NCBI RefSeq assembly: GCF_022565915.1
Contig: NZ_JAJOYX010000003.1
Coordinates: 1 to 64,000 of the forward strand
Reading direction: 5' to 3'
Length of the DNA stretch: 64,000 nt
Source: Nesterenkonia sp. LB17
GTDB lineage: Bacteria; Actinomycetota; Actinomycetes; Actinomycetales; Micrococcaceae
Positions 45,183 through 55,139 of the stretch are shown piece after piece. The notes beneath the pieces are model-generated. The model saw only the letters and a list, made by a program, of their open reading frames with translations, was not told the DNA's origin and ran no database searches. The position numbers were made by a program, and so were the translations under genes. The first letter of the stretch is position 1, and each line of letters begins with the position of its first letter.

Positions 45183-45779
45183 TCAGTCGACGCTGGCGAT
45201 CAGTCCGCTGAGAAACTTCGTCACCGCCGCGCGTTCAGCTTCGGTGAGCGTCTCCACAGTCTCGATCATCCGGCGGTGCATCTCGCTCAGCGTCTCGCGG
45301 ACCTCCTGGTCCCCGGCGATCGTCGGTTCGATCGCGACCGAACGACGGTCACTGGGGAAGGGCACGCGGCGGACATAGCCGTAGCGGATCAGCCGATCCA
45401 CCAGCACGCTGACCGAGGCGGCGCTGATGTCCAGCTCCTGGGCGAGATCGCGCTGGCGCAGCAGCTCCCCGGCGGACTGGGCGCGCAGCACGAAGCGCAG
45501 CGCAAGGAGATCGGTCTCACCCATGCTCATCGACTCCCGGGTGCGCGAGCGCATCTTCCGCTCCGACTCGCGGTATCGACGCAGCAGGTTCAGCACATCC
45601 ACGGAGCTCGGCGCGTGGCCGGAGTCCTGATACCAGTAGCCGCCTGGCCGGGGCGTCGGGGAATCGTGGGTCGCGTCAGCTGGGACTGCCTCATGGTGGG
45701 CTTCCGGACCTGGAATCACAGGTTCGGGTGCCGCAGCCGTGACCTCGGGGGTCTGGTGTGCGCGTTCGTCCTTCAACAT
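45183..45779 (-). CDS. MarR family transcriptional regulator
   Basis: The 198-residue protein has a ~65-residue Pro/Glu/Ala-rich N-terminal extension and then a MarR winged-helix domain (LRFVLRAQSAGELLRQRDLAQELDISAASVSVLVDRLIRYGYVRRV...DRRSVAI). The N-terminal extension is unusual. It is divergent from the rhomboid gene across ~145 bp, where TAGT-N7-ACTA (45818-45832) is a weak operator candidate. Ligand and targets unknown. Confidence 0.9.
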   Translation of the reverse strand: MLKDERAHQTPEVTAAAPEPVIPGPEAHHEAVPADATHDSPTPRPGGYWYQDSGHAPSSVDVLNLLRRYRESERKMRSRTRESMSMGETDLLALRFVLRAQSAGELLRQRDLAQELDISAASVSVLVDRLIRYGYVRRVPFPSDRRSVAIEPTIAGDQEVRETLSEMHRRMIETVETLTEAERAAVTKFLSGLIASVD

Positions 45780-45925
45780 CCCCGCCTAGGAGTGGCCGTC
45801 AAGCCACCACATATTGATAGTTGCTCGGACTAAGTGTTGGCCCCTCTGGCCAATGGTATGGCACCAGCAGTTTCGGGGCCACCGTCCGCGCACGCCGACA
45901 CCCGAGCTCTGCGTAGCATGGAGTG

Positions 45926-46636
45926 ATGAGCAGAGCATTCCAGCGATCCGGAGCGGGCGATCCGATCGGCAGCGCACCCGGTGATTCCTGGGGATCCTTG
46001 AGCACCGACCTGAAGTCCACCTTCGGCCGGACCTTCCTGCCCGTCGTCGTGCCGCTGGTGGGGATGTGGGCGGTCTATCTGGTGATGGTCTTCACCGGGA
46101 ACTGGATCAATCGGGCGTTCGGACTGCAGGCCCGGGACGCCGATGGACTGCTCGGGATCCTGTTCATGCCGCTGCTGCACGGCAGCTTCGGACACATCCT
46201 GAGCAACTCGATGTCCTGGCTGGTCCTCGGCGGCATGGTCTCGCTGCTGACCCGCCGGTTCGTGAGGATCACGGCCGTGATCTGGCTGCTCTCCGGGGTG
46301 CTGCTCTGGCTCGGCGGCACACCCTGGATCTGCCACGATCCGTTGGGCGTGGGCTGCGGCCGACTGCACATCGGTGCCTCCGCAGTCGTCTACGGCTTCG
46401 CGACCTTCCTGGTCGCCTTCGGGTTCATCACACGTCGGATCCTCGCGGTGGTGTTCTCCCTGGCGGTGCTCTTTCTCTACGGGTTGAGCATGCTCATCGG
46501 GATGACACCGATCAGCCCCGGCGGGGTGTCCTGGTCCGGGCACCTGGCAGGGGCGGTGGCCGGCGTCGCCGTCGCCTTCATCTTCACCCGGTCCGCACGC
46601 AGCGAGAGGGCCGCCAAGTCGCCCGCCCGGCGCTGA
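45926..46636 (+). CDS. Rhomboid family intramembrane serine protease
   Basis: This 236-residue membrane protein has six hydrophobic segments and rhomboid motifs: HGSFGHILSNSMSWLVLGG, the catalytic serine in HIGASAVVYG and the catalytic His in SWSGHLAGAVAG. It cleaves membrane segments of unknown targets. TAGCAT lies 6 nt before ATG 45926, which supports this start over the overlapping GTG 45923 and suggests a leaderless mRNA. Confidence 0.92.
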   Translation: MSRAFQRSGAGDPIGSAPGDSWGSLSTDLKSTFGRTFLPVVVPLVGMWAVYLVMVFTGNWINRAFGLQARDADGLLGILFMPLLHGSFGHILSNSMSWLVLGGMVSLLTRRFVRITAVIWLLSGVLLWLGGTPWICHDPLGVGCGRLHIGASAVVYGFATFLVAFGFITRRILAVVFSLAVLFLYGLSMLIGMTPISPGGVSWSGHLAGAVAGVAVAFIFTRSARSERAAKSPARR

Positions 46637-46658
46637 ACGGAGTCCCCCGGGCCAGAAG

Positions 46659-46695
46659 ACCGGCTCCCGCCCACCGGCAGCGGGCGGGAGCCGGT
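46659..46695. terminator. Bidirectional hairpin between rhomboid and phoH genes
   Basis: ACCGGCTCCCGCCC pairs perfectly with GGGCGGGAGCCGGT (14 bp, 9-nt loop). It lies between convergent stop codons at 46636 and 46710. Confidence 0.75.
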
Positions 46696-46709
46696 GAGCC
46701 GCACGGACC

Positions 46710-48086
46710 CTAGGCGTCTTCGAGCAGCTCGGTGACCAGCGCGGCGATCCGCGAGCGCTCCGAGCGGGTCAGGGTCACGTGGCCGAAGAGCGGGTTGCCC
46801 TTGAGGATCTCCACCACCGCGGCGATCCCGTCGTGGCGGCCCACCCGGAGGTTGTCGCGCTGGGCGACGTCGTGGGTGAGCACGATCTTGGAGTTCTGCC
46901 CCATCCGAGACATCACCGTGAGCAGCACGTTCTTCTCCAGCGACTGCGCCTCATCGACGATCACCCAGGCGTCATGCAGCGAGCGCCCGCGGATATGGGT
47001 CAGCGGCAGCACCTCGAGCAGCCCGCGGTGCATCACCTCGTCCAGCGCGTTCTCCGAGACCAGCGCGCCGAGCGTGTCGAAGACCGCCTGGCCCCAGGGG
47101 TTCATCTTCTCCGCCTCGGAGCCGGGCAGGTAGCCCAGCTCCTGGCCGCCCACGGCATAGAGCGGACGGAAGACGATGATCTTCTTGTGCTCGCCGCGCT
47201 CCAGCACGGCTTCGAGCCCGGCGCAGAGGGCCAGCGCGGACTTCCCCGTTCCGGCTCGACCTCCCATCGAGACGATGCCCAGCTCCGGATCCATCAACAT
47301 GTCGATGGCCAGCCGCTGTTCGGCGGAGCGTCCATGCAGCCCGAAGACCTCACGGTCTCCGCGGACCACCTGGACGTATTTCTGCGAGGCGGCGTTCTGC
47401 TTGACCCTTCCCAGCGCGGAGCCACGGTCGGAGGAGATCACCAGTCCGGTGTTCACCGGCAGATCTTCGGCATCCTCGAGGTCGATCTTCTCGCCGTCGT
47501 AGAGCTGGGATATCTGTTCGGAGCTGGCGCTGACCTCGGCCAGACCGGTCCAGCCCGAATCGGTGACCCATTCGTTGCGGTACTCATCGGCCGCGAGCCC
47601 CATCGCGGAGGCCTTCACCCGCATCGGCAGGTCCTTGGAGACCACGGTGACCTCGCGGCCCTCATCGGCGAAGTTCTTCGCCACTGCAAGGATCCGCGCG
47701 TCATTGTCCGAGCCGCGGAAACCATGTGGGAGAACCTCCAGCGAGATGTGATTGAGCTCGATCAACAGCTGCCCGCCCTGGTCGTTGAGCGGGATCGGTC
47801 GGTTCAGCGCCCCATGTTTGACGCGAAGCTCATCGAGCAGCCGCAGCGCCGATCGGGCGAAGTAGCCCAGCTCGGCGTCGTGGCGCTTCTTCTCCAGCTC
47901 GGAGATGACGACGACGGGGAGGATCACCTCATGCTCGGCGAACCTCAGGAACGCCTTGGGGTCTGAGAGCAGCACCGAGGTGTCGAGCACGAAGGACTGC
48001 TGGGCGAGCGCCCCGGCGATTGCTGAGTCCAGCTCGTCACTGCTGACGGCGTCGGGGGTTGCAGGGGTCACATGTGAGGAGGCCAC
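46710..48086 (-). CDS. phoH: PIN-PhoH family ATPase/ribonuclease
   Basis: The 458-residue protein joins an N-terminal PIN nuclease domain ([18 protein letters not shown], acidic residues near positions 36 and 130-160) to a PhoH ATPase/helicase domain with Walker [15 protein letters not shown] (about residue 275) and Walker [12 protein letters not shown]. Related PhoH2 proteins of mycobacteria are RNA helicases/RNases. Expression may be controlled by a structured leader. The GTG start has GGAG 5 nt upstream. Confidence 0.93.
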   Translation of the reverse strand: MASSHVTPATPDAVSSDELDSAIAGALAQQSFVLDTSVLLSDPKAFLRFAEHEVILPVVVISELEKKRHDAELGYFARSALRLLDELRVKHGALNRPIPLNDQGGQLLIELNHISLEVLPHGFRGSDNDARILAVAKNFADEGREVTVVSKDLPMRVKASAMGLAADEYRNEWVTDSGWTGLAEVSASSEQISQLYDGEKIDLEDAEDLPVNTGLVISSDRGSALGRVKQNAASQKYVQVVRGDREVFGLHGRSAEQRLAIDMLMDPELGIVSMGGRAGTGKSALALCAGLEAVLERGEHKKIIVFRPLYAVGGQELGYLPGSEAEKMNPWGQAVFDTLGALVSENALDEVMHRGLLEVLPLTHIRGRSLHDAWVIVDEAQSLEKNVLLTVMSRMGQNSKIVLTHDVAQRDNLRVGRHDGIAAVVEILKGNPLFGHVTLTRSERSRIAALVTELLEDA

Positions 48087-48393
48087 GGTTTCTCCATATC
48101 CGGAGACACAGAAGGTCCCGCCCGCGAGTCCTGGTGGAAGGCGCCTGGTGGCGCATCCGGCTCGTGGCGGAACCTTGGACTGTCCCCGTTGTGATTCGCA
48201 AGGGTGGTCGGTTCGGCCCTGCGGGGCCGGTCCGACCCCTTCTGCGCGATGCCTGCGGCATACGTGATCGGGCCTCTCCGGTCAGTGTTCTGACACTTCA
48301 GAGCGTACTCCGGCATCGAACTACATGGCAGTAGTTCTGGTGAGTTCCGGGTGACGAACGGGTAAACAGCTCAAGCCGGGACGGAAGTGGCGG
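48087..48393. other. Spacer between phoH and uppS with a leader hairpin
   Basis: These 307 bases hold the upstream region of phoH and the 3' end of uppS. A 14-bp stem (12 of 14 paired; 48206-48238, arms GGTCGGTTCGGCCC and GGGCCGGTCCGACC) lies about 120 bases upstream of the phoH start. A shorter TGCC-N3-GGCA hairpin lies at 48250-48260. No gene is recognised. Confidence 0.45.
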
Positions 48394-49176
48394 TCAGTTT
48401 CCGAAGCGTCGTTGCCGCTGTGCGTAGTCGCGCAGCGCGCGGACGAAGTCCACGCGGCGGAAGTCGGGCCACAGCGCCTCGCAGAAGTAGAACTCCGAGT
48501 ACGCCGACTGCCACATCAGGAATCCGGAGAGCCGCTGCTCACCCGAGGTGCGGATGATCAGATCAGGGTCGGGCTGACCGCGGGTGTAGAGCCGGTCGGC
48601 GATCGAGCCCGGGGTGAGCTGCTCGGCGACCTCACTGATGCTGCGGCCCTTGGACTCGGCGTCGCGGAGCAGCTCCTTGACGGCATCCACGATCTCCTGG
48701 CGCCCGCCGTAGCCCACCGCCACGTTCACGTGCACGGCCGGCTCCTCCTCGGCGCGGGCAAGCTCGGCGTCCACGCAGCGCAGCCGCTCGGCCAGCGGCG
48801 CGGGCAGCAGCTCGGGCTGCCCGACCGGGTGGACCCGCACAGGGCGTCCGCCGGGGCGGGATTCACACAGCCGCTCGAGGGTGTCGCCGATGATCTCCAT
48901 GAGCTGGTCCAGCTCTTCGGCGGACCGGCTCATGTTGTCCGTGGAGAGCATGTAGAGGGTCACCGTGGGCACGCCCAGCTCGGCGCACCAGTCGATGAAC
49001 TCCACGATCTTGTTCGCGCCCGCCAGGTGCCCGTCGGCGGCGGGGGTGCCGGCGAGCTTGGCCCAGCGCCGGTTGCCGTCCACGACCACGCCGATATGCT
49101 GCGGGATCCGGTCCTGCGGCAGTGCGCGGCTGATCTGCCGTTCATAGACGGCGTAGGCGAGGGAACGCAGCCCCAT
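48394..49176 (-). CDS. uppS: Isoprenyl transferase (cis-prenyltransferase)
   Basis: The 260-residue enzyme belongs to the undecaprenyl/decaprenyl diphosphate synthase family, which makes the lipid carrier for cell-wall synthesis. It has the pyrophosphate-binding GVVVDGNRRWA (about residues 26-36), LYMLSTDNMSRS and the C-terminal LIIRTSGEQRLSGFLMWQSAYSE...WPDFR. GGAGG precedes the ATG. In actinobacteria two such genes exist; this one ends in RRFGN and could be the Z-decaprenyl or undecaprenyl type. Confidence 0.94.
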   Translation of the reverse strand: MGLRSLAYAVYERQISRALPQDRIPQHIGVVVDGNRRWAKLAGTPAADGHLAGANKIVEFIDWCAELGVPTVTLYMLSTDNMSRSAEELDQLMEIIGDTLERLCESRPGGRPVRVHPVGQPELLPAPLAERLRCVDAELARAEEEPAVHVNVAVGYGGRQEIVDAVKELLRDAESKGRSISEVAEQLTPGSIADRLYTRGQPDPDLIIRTSGEQRLSGFLMWQSAYSEFYFCEALWPDFRRVDFVRALRDYAQRQRRFGN

Positions 49177-49313
49177 TGGACCTCCTGCTGGGTGGATGCA
49201 TTCCCACCCTAAGGGACGGCCCTGGGATCTGGGCCCGAGCGTGGTGCGCGTCCGAGTGCGGCGTGCGCCACAATATATTACTGAGCGGTCACATGTGGCT
49301 CTACACTGGTGCC

Positions 49314-50018
49314 GTGGCCCCGAACAAGCATGAGACCGAGCTTCCTGATCGCAGCACCGCCCCTGCGGAGCGGCTCTTCGATTCCGAGATGCCGCTGAAG
49401 CCGCGGATGCGCGGCTGGCTGCACGCCGGCATGGTGCCGCTGGCCCTGATCGCCGGCATCGTGCTCATCGCTCTGGCCCCCTCAGGCCCGCTGCGCGCCG
49501 CCTCGGTGGTCTATGTCATCACCGGGCTGCTGCTTTTCGCAGTCTCGGCCACCTATCACCTGGGCACCTGGTCTCCGCGCACCGCACGAGTGCTCAAGCG
49601 CCTGGACCATACCAACATCATGCTGATCATCGCCGGCACCTACACCCCGCTGACCCTCGCGCTGCTTCCGGAGCCCCGCGACCTGATCCTGCTCGTGGCG
49701 GTCTGGATCGGAGCCCTGGGCGGGGTGGCCTTCCGGGTGTTCTGGACCGACGCTCCGCGCTGGCTCTACACCCCGGTCTACATCATCCTGGGCCTGGCGG
49801 CGCTGGTGTTCCTCGGGGACTTCTTCGCCGCCGACGTCGCCGCGGCCACGCTGATCTGCGTCGGCGGGGTGTTCTACATCGTGGGCGCGATCTTCTACGC
49901 GCTCAAGCGGCCGAACATCTCGCTGCACTGGTTCGGGTTCCACGAGCTCTTCCACGCCTGCACGCTGATCGGGTTCATCTGCCACTACATCGCGATCATG
50001 CTGGCGCTGCTGGACTGA
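49314..50018 (+). CDS. Hemolysin III/PAQR family membrane protein
   Basis: The 234-residue protein has seven hydrophobic segments and PAQR motifs: SATYHLG in segment 2, LDHTNIMLIIAGTYTPLTL, and the metal-binding HELFHACTLIGFICHYIA near the end. The bacterial role is unknown despite the hemolysin name. GTG 49314 is chosen because TACACT lies 6 nt upstream, a leaderless pattern; open codons upstream are not conserved. It is divergent from uppS. Confidence 0.9.
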   Translation: MAPNKHETELPDRSTAPAERLFDSEMPLKPRMRGWLHAGMVPLALIAGIVLIALAPSGPLRAASVVYVITGLLLFAVSATYHLGTWSPRTARVLKRLDHTNIMLIIAGTYTPLTLALLPEPRDLILLVAVWIGALGGVAFRVFWTDAPRWLYTPVYIILGLAALVFLGDFFAADVAAATLICVGGVFYIVGAIFYALKRPNISLHWFGFHELFHACTLIGFICHYIAIMLALLD

Positions 50019-50022
50019 GCGG

Positions 50023-52206
50023 TCACCCGTCAAGCGCGGCCAGGGCCTGATCCACCGAGCCCACCGGGGGCAGGCAGATCATGGTGCCTACGGAGTTCAG
50101 GCACACGCTCAGGCGCAGCGGGGTCTCCGTGCCCACCGCCTCGACAGCCACCGGTTCCACCGGCACCCCGTGCAGCGCGCCCGCCCGACGCACCTGGGCC
50201 AGGTCTTCGGCGGTGCCGGCGAGGAACCGGAGGGCCGGTGACCGCCGTCCGGCGCGCCGAGCGACCAGCAAGGATGCTCCGATCACCGTGGGTGCCTTGG
50301 ACGCGGCGAGCTTCACATGCTGCAGGATCAGGCCAGGCCTGAGATCCTCGGCCCCGAGCAGCTCCAGCGCCTCCGCCATCTGCAGCGCCTGGGCCAGTGC
50401 GGCGACGCTGCTGGGCTCAGGCCCATCCAGCGGGGTGGCGAACAGCGGCCCCTGCTGAGCGGCGGCGAGCAGACCCGTGGTGTCCGGGCTCTCCAGCAGC
50501 TGGATCTCGCCGTCCGTCCGGCGCACGAAGTTCTGCAGAATCTGGCGCAGCACGGCGGCTCCGCGGCGGACCCATGCGGCGTCCGCGCCGGCGGAGCCGA
50601 GCTGGAAGCAGGCCACGGCGAGATGCGCGTGATCGGCGAGTCCGCCCAGCTCGGCGACGGGGACTCCGGCATAGGAGATCCGCCGGACGCGCGCCCGGCC
50701 GGCGTCGTCGCTGGTGTCGCTGGCGGGTTCGAGCGTCACATGGGTGCGCCAGAGCTGTTCGGCGAGGGCCTCGGCCCGCCCCAGCAGTGCGGAATCGTCC
50801 CAGAGTGCGGCTGCCGTGGCCATCGAGGAGATCGCCTGCGCATTCCAGGCCGCGACGACCTTCTCATCCCGCGCCGGCTGATCCCGCAGCGCACGACGAC
50901 GGCGCAGCTCCGGTGCGACCTGTTCCCACAGCTGCGTCTGGGCCCGGGTCAGCGGCTCATCGAAGTGCAGGGTGCGCGGAGTCTGCGCGGTGATGTCCAG
51001 CGGGGCGCCCTGCGTGATCGCCTGCTCATCGGCGGGCACGCCGCGGTTCAGCGCCACCAGCTGCTGCCCCTGCTCCTCCCCCAGGCCGGCAGCCCCGGCG
51101 GCGTCGAGCAGCTCGGCGTCGGAGAACAGGTAGGCGGCGCCCTCGGCATGCCGACCATGGGCATCCACGGTGTCGGCGTCGAGGGAGGAGGCGAGCAGCC
51201 CTGAGTCCGGAAGCAGCATCCGTTCGGTGAGCCAGTCCAGGCTGAGCCGGGCCTGGCGCTCGGCACGTGCACGCTGTGTGGCATCGGCCGCGGGGTGCAC
51301 GCTGAGCCGGGCATAGTGCCCGATGAGCTGGGCGTTGTCGCAGAGCATCTTCTCGAAATGCGGCAGCGCCCAGGCGAGATCGGTGGCGTAGCGCGCGAAG
51401 CCGCCTTCGACCTGGTCGAACAGCGCCGAGCGGCCGAGGGTCTCCAGCGTGCGAAGCGCCATTCCTGCGGCGACGGAGCCGGGGTCCCATGCGGACTCCT
51501 CGAGCAGGAAGCCCAGCAGCGGGGAGGGTGGGAACTTCGGCGCGGACCCGAACCCGCCGTGGACCAGGTCCTCCTGCTCGCTGAGCACCGCCAGGGCGGC
51601 TGCGACCAGTCCGTCGAGCTCTGCAGGCTCCATGGTCGCGTGCGCGCCGGGCACGCCGTCGTCGTCCTGGGTGTGGACCATGGTGGCCAGTCCTGCCTGC
51701 TGTCGACGCTGAATGCCGAGGGACTCGGCGATCTTGCCCGCCGAGGTCTCGACCTCCGCGCGGCGTTCGGTCCAGGCCGCATGGACGGCGTCGAGGACTT
51801 CGGCGAAGGACGGGACCTGTCCGACCCGTCGGGGTGGGAAATAGGTGCCGGCGTGGAAGACCCGCGCATCGGGGAGGGTGAAGACGCTCATCGGCCAGCC
51901 GCCCTGCCCGGTCATCGCCTGGGTGGCGGCCATATAGGTGTCATCGACATCCGGGTGCTCCTCGCGGTCCACCTTGATCGCGACGAAGCGCTCATTCAGC
52001 GTCTCGGCGAGCGCAGGGTCCGCGAAGGACTCGCGCGCCATCACGTGGCACCAGTGACAGGCCGCATAGCCGATGGAGACGAAGACCGGGACGTCCCGGC
52101 GGCGCGCCTCGGCGAAGGCTTCGGCTCCCCACGGGTACCAGTCCACGGGATTCTCCGCGTGGGATCGGAGGTACAGCGAGGAGCTTTCGGCGAGGCGGTG
52201 TCCCAT
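50023..52206 (-). CDS. Thioredoxin domain-containing DUF255 (YyaL/SSP411-type) protein
   Basis: The 727-residue protein begins with the DUF255 thioredoxin-like domain: [32 protein letters not shown] with the CxxC-like CHWC, and [10 protein letters not shown]. An (alpha/alpha)6-barrel region resembling GlcNAc 2-epimerases follows. It is related to YyaL of Bacillus and human SPATA20; function unknown. [13 protein letters not shown] at 52206 is the expected start; codons upstream lie in a hairpin. Confidence 0.91.
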   Translation of the reverse strand: MGHRLAESSSLYLRSHAENPVDWYPWGAEAFAEARRRDVPVFVSIGYAACHWCHVMARESFADPALAETLNERFVAIKVDREEHPDVDDTYMAATQAMTGQGGWPMSVFTLPDARVFHAGTYFPPRRVGQVPSFAEVLDAVHAAWTERRAEVETSAGKIAESLGIQRRQQAGLATMVHTQDDDGVPGAHATMEPAELDGLVAAALAVLSEQEDLVHGGFGSAPKFPPSPLLGFLLEESAWDPGSVAAGMALRTLETLGRSALFDQVEGGFARYATDLAWALPHFEKMLCDNAQLIGHYARLSVHPAADATQRARAERQARLSLDWLTERMLLPDSGLLASSLDADTVDAHGRHAEGAAYLFSDAELLDAAGAAGLGEEQGQQLVALNRGVPADEQAITQGAPLDITAQTPRTLHFDEPLTRAQTQLWEQVAPELRRRRALRDQPARDEKVVAAWNAQAISSMATAAALWDDSALLGRAEALAEQLWRTHVTLEPASDTSDDAGRARVRRISYAGVPVAELGGLADHAHLAVACFQLGSAGADAAWVRRGAAVLRQILQNFVRRTDGEIQLLESPDTTGLLAAAQQGPLFATPLDGPEPSSVAALAQALQMAEALELLGAEDLRPGLILQHVKLAASKAPTVIGASLLVARRAGRRSPALRFLAGTAEDLAQVRRAGALHGVPVEPVAVEAVGTETPLRLSVCLNSVGTMICLPPVGSVDQALAALDG

Positions 52207-52251
52207 CCGTCCAGTCTTGCGCACCCGCGACCCGGCGTCGAGCGCCTGCTC

Positions 52252-52331
52252 CCGCGTTGAGGGGCGGAAATTCCGGGCACCTGATGCCTCGAACCCGCTC
52301 AACCGCTCGGAGAATCCGCCCCTCAACGCGG
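52252..52331. repeat. Long inverted repeat between the S9 peptidase and DUF255 genes
   Basis: CCGCGTTGAGGGGCGGA (52252-52268) pairs perfectly with TCCGCCCCTCAACGCGG (52315-52331) and weaker pairing continues inward. It lies between tandem genes in the promoter region of the S9 or 5' region of the DUF255 gene. It shares the TTGAG...CCGG layout with the hairpin at 43593-43654. Confidence 0.65.
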
Positions 52332-52341
52332 CAGGGACACG

Positions 52342-54528
52342 TCAGCGGCTCAGCTCAAGGTGCGGGATCCCCTCCGGCTCGAAGCTGAAGATCTGTCCGT
52401 AGAAGCTCAACGAGGCCTCGAAGCTGGTGATGATGTTCTCCGCCTTGCGGAAGCCGTGCTGCTCTCCGGCGAAGAGCAGATAGGCGTGCGGAATGGACTT
52501 CGCGGCGAGGGCGTCGCGGAACATCTCGGCCTGGTTCGGCGGAACGATCGGGTCCTCGTCACCCTGGAGCAGCAGCACCGGGCAGCTCAGCGAGTCCACG
52601 TGGTTCAGCGGTGCCCGCTCGCGGTAGATCTCTGCGGCCTCCGGGTAGGGGCCCACGAGCCCGTCCAGATAACGGGACTCAAAGTCATGGGTGTCCTCGG
52701 CCAGCGCCACCAGGTCGGCGACGCCGAAGCTCGAGACCCCCGCGGCGAAGGTCTCGGTGCGGGTCAGACACGCCAGGGTGGTCCATCCGCCGGCGCTGCC
52801 GCCCTCGATCCCCAGCCTTCGGGGGTCGGCGATGCCCTCGGCGACCAGGTGCTCCATCACCGCGACGGTGTCCGCCACATCCACCACGCCCCATCGGCCC
52901 TTGAGCCGGTCGCGGTAGGCCCGACCGAACCCGGTGGAACCGCCATAGTTGATGTCGACCACCCCGATCCCGCGCGAGGTGTAATAGGCGATCGCGAGCG
53001 AGAGTCCGACGGCGGCCTGGCCGGTGGGTCCGCCGTGCACCTGTGCGATGAACGGGGGCAGCTCCCCCGCCGGAGCGGCGAAGCCAACCTGGCGCGGCCG
53101 GTAGAGCACCGCGTGGATCTCCTGCCCGGAGTCGTCCTGCACCGTGATCGGCTCCGGGGCCGGCAGCAGCGCCGGGTCCGGGGCGTCATCACGGGAGGAC
53201 CGGACGACGCCGGGACGGTCGACCCGCCATCGTCCGTCGCTGACGACGAGCGGGCCGACGCTGATCGCGGAGAACTCGGTGGTCGACGCACCGTGGATCG
53301 CGAGCGCACCGTCCTGGCGCAGGCTCACCCCGGCGATGCTGGTGTGCGGCAGCTCCAGGGGCACCACGGTGCCGGCACGCAGGTCGAGCACGCCCAGCGA
53401 GTCCGTGGCGGTCCCGTGGATGCACAATGCGTGGTCAGCGCCGATCAGGGTGACCCAGCGCTGGCCCAGCTGCCACAGCGGCCCGGCATACTCCTGCTCA
53501 TCGACCAGCAGCTGGCGCGGCGTCTCGATCGCTGCGGGCCCACCCTTGGTACGAGTCTGGGCGTCGGTCTGGGGCCCGGTCTCCACGGTCTGCACGGTCC
53601 AGGGGTTCCACCATCCGGAGCGGTCGCTGAGGTAGATGAGTTCGCCGTCACGGCGCCACTGCGGCTGCAGCACCGAGACCTCGGGGCCGCCGTCGAGGAC
53701 GTGATCGTCGACCACGATCCCGCCGGCGACGCGGCCCACGTGCAGCGCGGTGCCGTCCCACGGCATCTGCGGGTGCTCCCAGGAGATCCAGGCGAGCTGA
53801 GTCCCGTCAGGTGAGAGCTGCGGGTGAGCGACGAAGCGCGAGGCAGGCGTGACTCGTCGCAGCGCGCGCTGGTCCTCCGCGGCTGAGCCGTCCAGCGGGA
53901 GGGCGGCGATCGAGCGCTCCACGAGCGGGGCGCCCGTGGCGTCGTCGCCGTCGAGGTGTTCCTCACAGACCCACCACACCTCCACGGTGCCGTCGGCGAG
54001 GGAGACCGCCGTGGGCTGGGCCCAGCGCAGCGAGGGCCCGCCTGCAGAGGTGACCTCGGGGCCCACCGGGCTGATCGGCTGCGGAGTCCCACCCTCGACG
54101 AAGGCGTAGACCCGCTGGTCGGTGAAGTTCACGAACAGCACCAGCGGCGCCCCGGAGGCCCCCTGATCCGGCCGGGCGACCTCTGGCGGTGCGGTCGCGG
54201 CGGGGGTCCCAGCGGTCAGCGCGATCCAGGAGGAGCCGCCGTATTCGTGGACCCGTGACCGCGCATTGAACGGCGCCGGAAGCACCGTCACGGTGTGGGG
54301 GTGCGTCTGCTGGGTCGGGCGGGCCGCGTCGTCGTGGGTCCGAGCGGCGCTGAGTGGATCTGCGTCGGTCCGGACGATGGTCTGCCGGCCACCCTCGGCG
54401 GCGAGCGCCTCGGTCCACCAGAGCTGCTCCCCCACCCACTGCGGGGAGCCCAGGCGGTTGCCGCCTACGGCGAGCTGTTCCGCGGAGATGCTCGATGGCC
54501 AGGATCCGTAAGGGAGAGTTGTCACCAT
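52342..54528 (-). CDS. S9 family prolyl oligopeptidase-type peptidase
   Basis: This 728-residue enzyme has an N-terminal beta-propeller (about residues 30-440) and a C-terminal alpha/beta hydrolase domain. The nucleophile is in IEGGSAGGWTTL, the acid in LLLQGDEDPIVPPNQ and the His in GEQHGFR. No signal peptide is seen, so it is likely cytosolic and trims peptides. ATG 54528 is chosen because TACACT lies 6 nt upstream, matching the leaderless context of the gene at 49314 almost base for base. Confidence 0.92.
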   Translation of the reverse strand: MVTTLPYGSWPSSISAEQLAVGGNRLGSPQWVGEQLWWTEALAAEGGRQTIVRTDADPLSAARTHDDAARPTQQTHPHTVTVLPAPFNARSRVHEYGGSSWIALTAGTPAATAPPEVARPDQGASGAPLVLFVNFTDQRVYAFVEGGTPQPISPVGPEVTSAGGPSLRWAQPTAVSLADGTVEVWWVCEEHLDGDDATGAPLVERSIAALPLDGSAAEDQRALRRVTPASRFVAHPQLSPDGTQLAWISWEHPQMPWDGTALHVGRVAGGIVVDDHVLDGGPEVSVLQPQWRRDGELIYLSDRSGWWNPWTVQTVETGPQTDAQTRTKGGPAAIETPRQLLVDEQEYAGPLWQLGQRWVTLIGADHALCIHGTATDSLGVLDLRAGTVVPLELPHTSIAGVSLRQDGALAIHGASTTEFSAISVGPLVVSDGRWRVDRPGVVRSSRDDAPDPALLPAPEPITVQDDSGQEIHAVLYRPRQVGFAAPAGELPPFIAQVHGGPTGQAAVGLSLAIAYYTSRGIGVVDINYGGSTGFGRAYRDRLKGRWGVVDVADTVAVMEHLVAEGIADPRRLGIEGGSAGGWTTLACLTRTETFAAGVSSFGVADLVALAEDTHDFESRYLDGLVGPYPEAAEIYRERAPLNHVDSLSCPVLLLQGDEDPIVPPNQAEMFRDALAAKSIPHAYLLFAGEQHGFRKAENIITSFEASLSFYGQIFSFEPEGIPHLELSR

Positions 54529-54646
54529 GGCGCCAGTGTAGGACACCCCACCCATGCGATGAGGGGCGAATTCTGCGAGGAGTTCAGTGGGTTCCCGGTC
54601 TCAGATCCACGTAGAATCCGCCACTCGACGCAGGAGGGGACCCGGC

Positions 54647-55021
54647 TCAGCGGGAGGGTGGGTGGGGTTCGTTCTCGGCGGGCGGGGCCGGAGTCGTGGG
54701 GCTTGGGCCGAAGCGGGCTTCGGCGGCGGCGTCGCGGGAGCGCTGCTGGGCCGCTGAGATCTCGGCTTCGGTGATCTCTCCGGGGAACTCGGCCTCGTCC
54801 TCGCCGTACTCGGCCTCCACCTGCGCCCGGTACTTCATCCGGCGCATGCGCTTGACCAGGTCCCGGACCACCACGATGAGCAGCACCACGACCAGCGCGG
54901 TGAAGAGGAAGCCTTCGATCCCCGGGGTGATGTCGGCCTCTTCCAGCCCAGGGCGAAGCTCGGGAGCGTCACCGCCGCCCCCACCTGGCCACGGGTTGTT
55001 GACCGAGGGAATTAGAACCAC
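54647..55021 (-). CDS. Small conserved membrane protein of unknown function
   Basis: The 124-residue protein has one hydrophobic segment (FLFTALVVVLLIVVVRDLV, about residues 40-58), a basic stop-transfer patch (KRMRRMKYR) and an acidic cytoplasmic tail. It is of the type found beside mca in Micrococcales. The first codon is GTG (55021), without a strong ribosome site. Function unknown. Confidence 0.7.
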   Translation of the reverse strand: MVLIPSVNNPWPGGGGGDAPELRPGLEEADITPGIEGFLFTALVVVLLIVVVRDLVKRMRRMKYRAQVEAEYGEDEAEFPGEITEAEISAAQQRSRDAAAEARFGPSPTTPAPPAENEPHPPSR

Positions 55022-55139
55022 AGGTGTCTCTGCCTTTGAACGTCGTCAGTCCTGACGGACCGGGCTTTTTCGGCAGCCGCCGACGGCGGCCATCGACTCA
55101 AGTCTACGCGTTGTAGAAATCCGGCACCGCACCAAGTCT

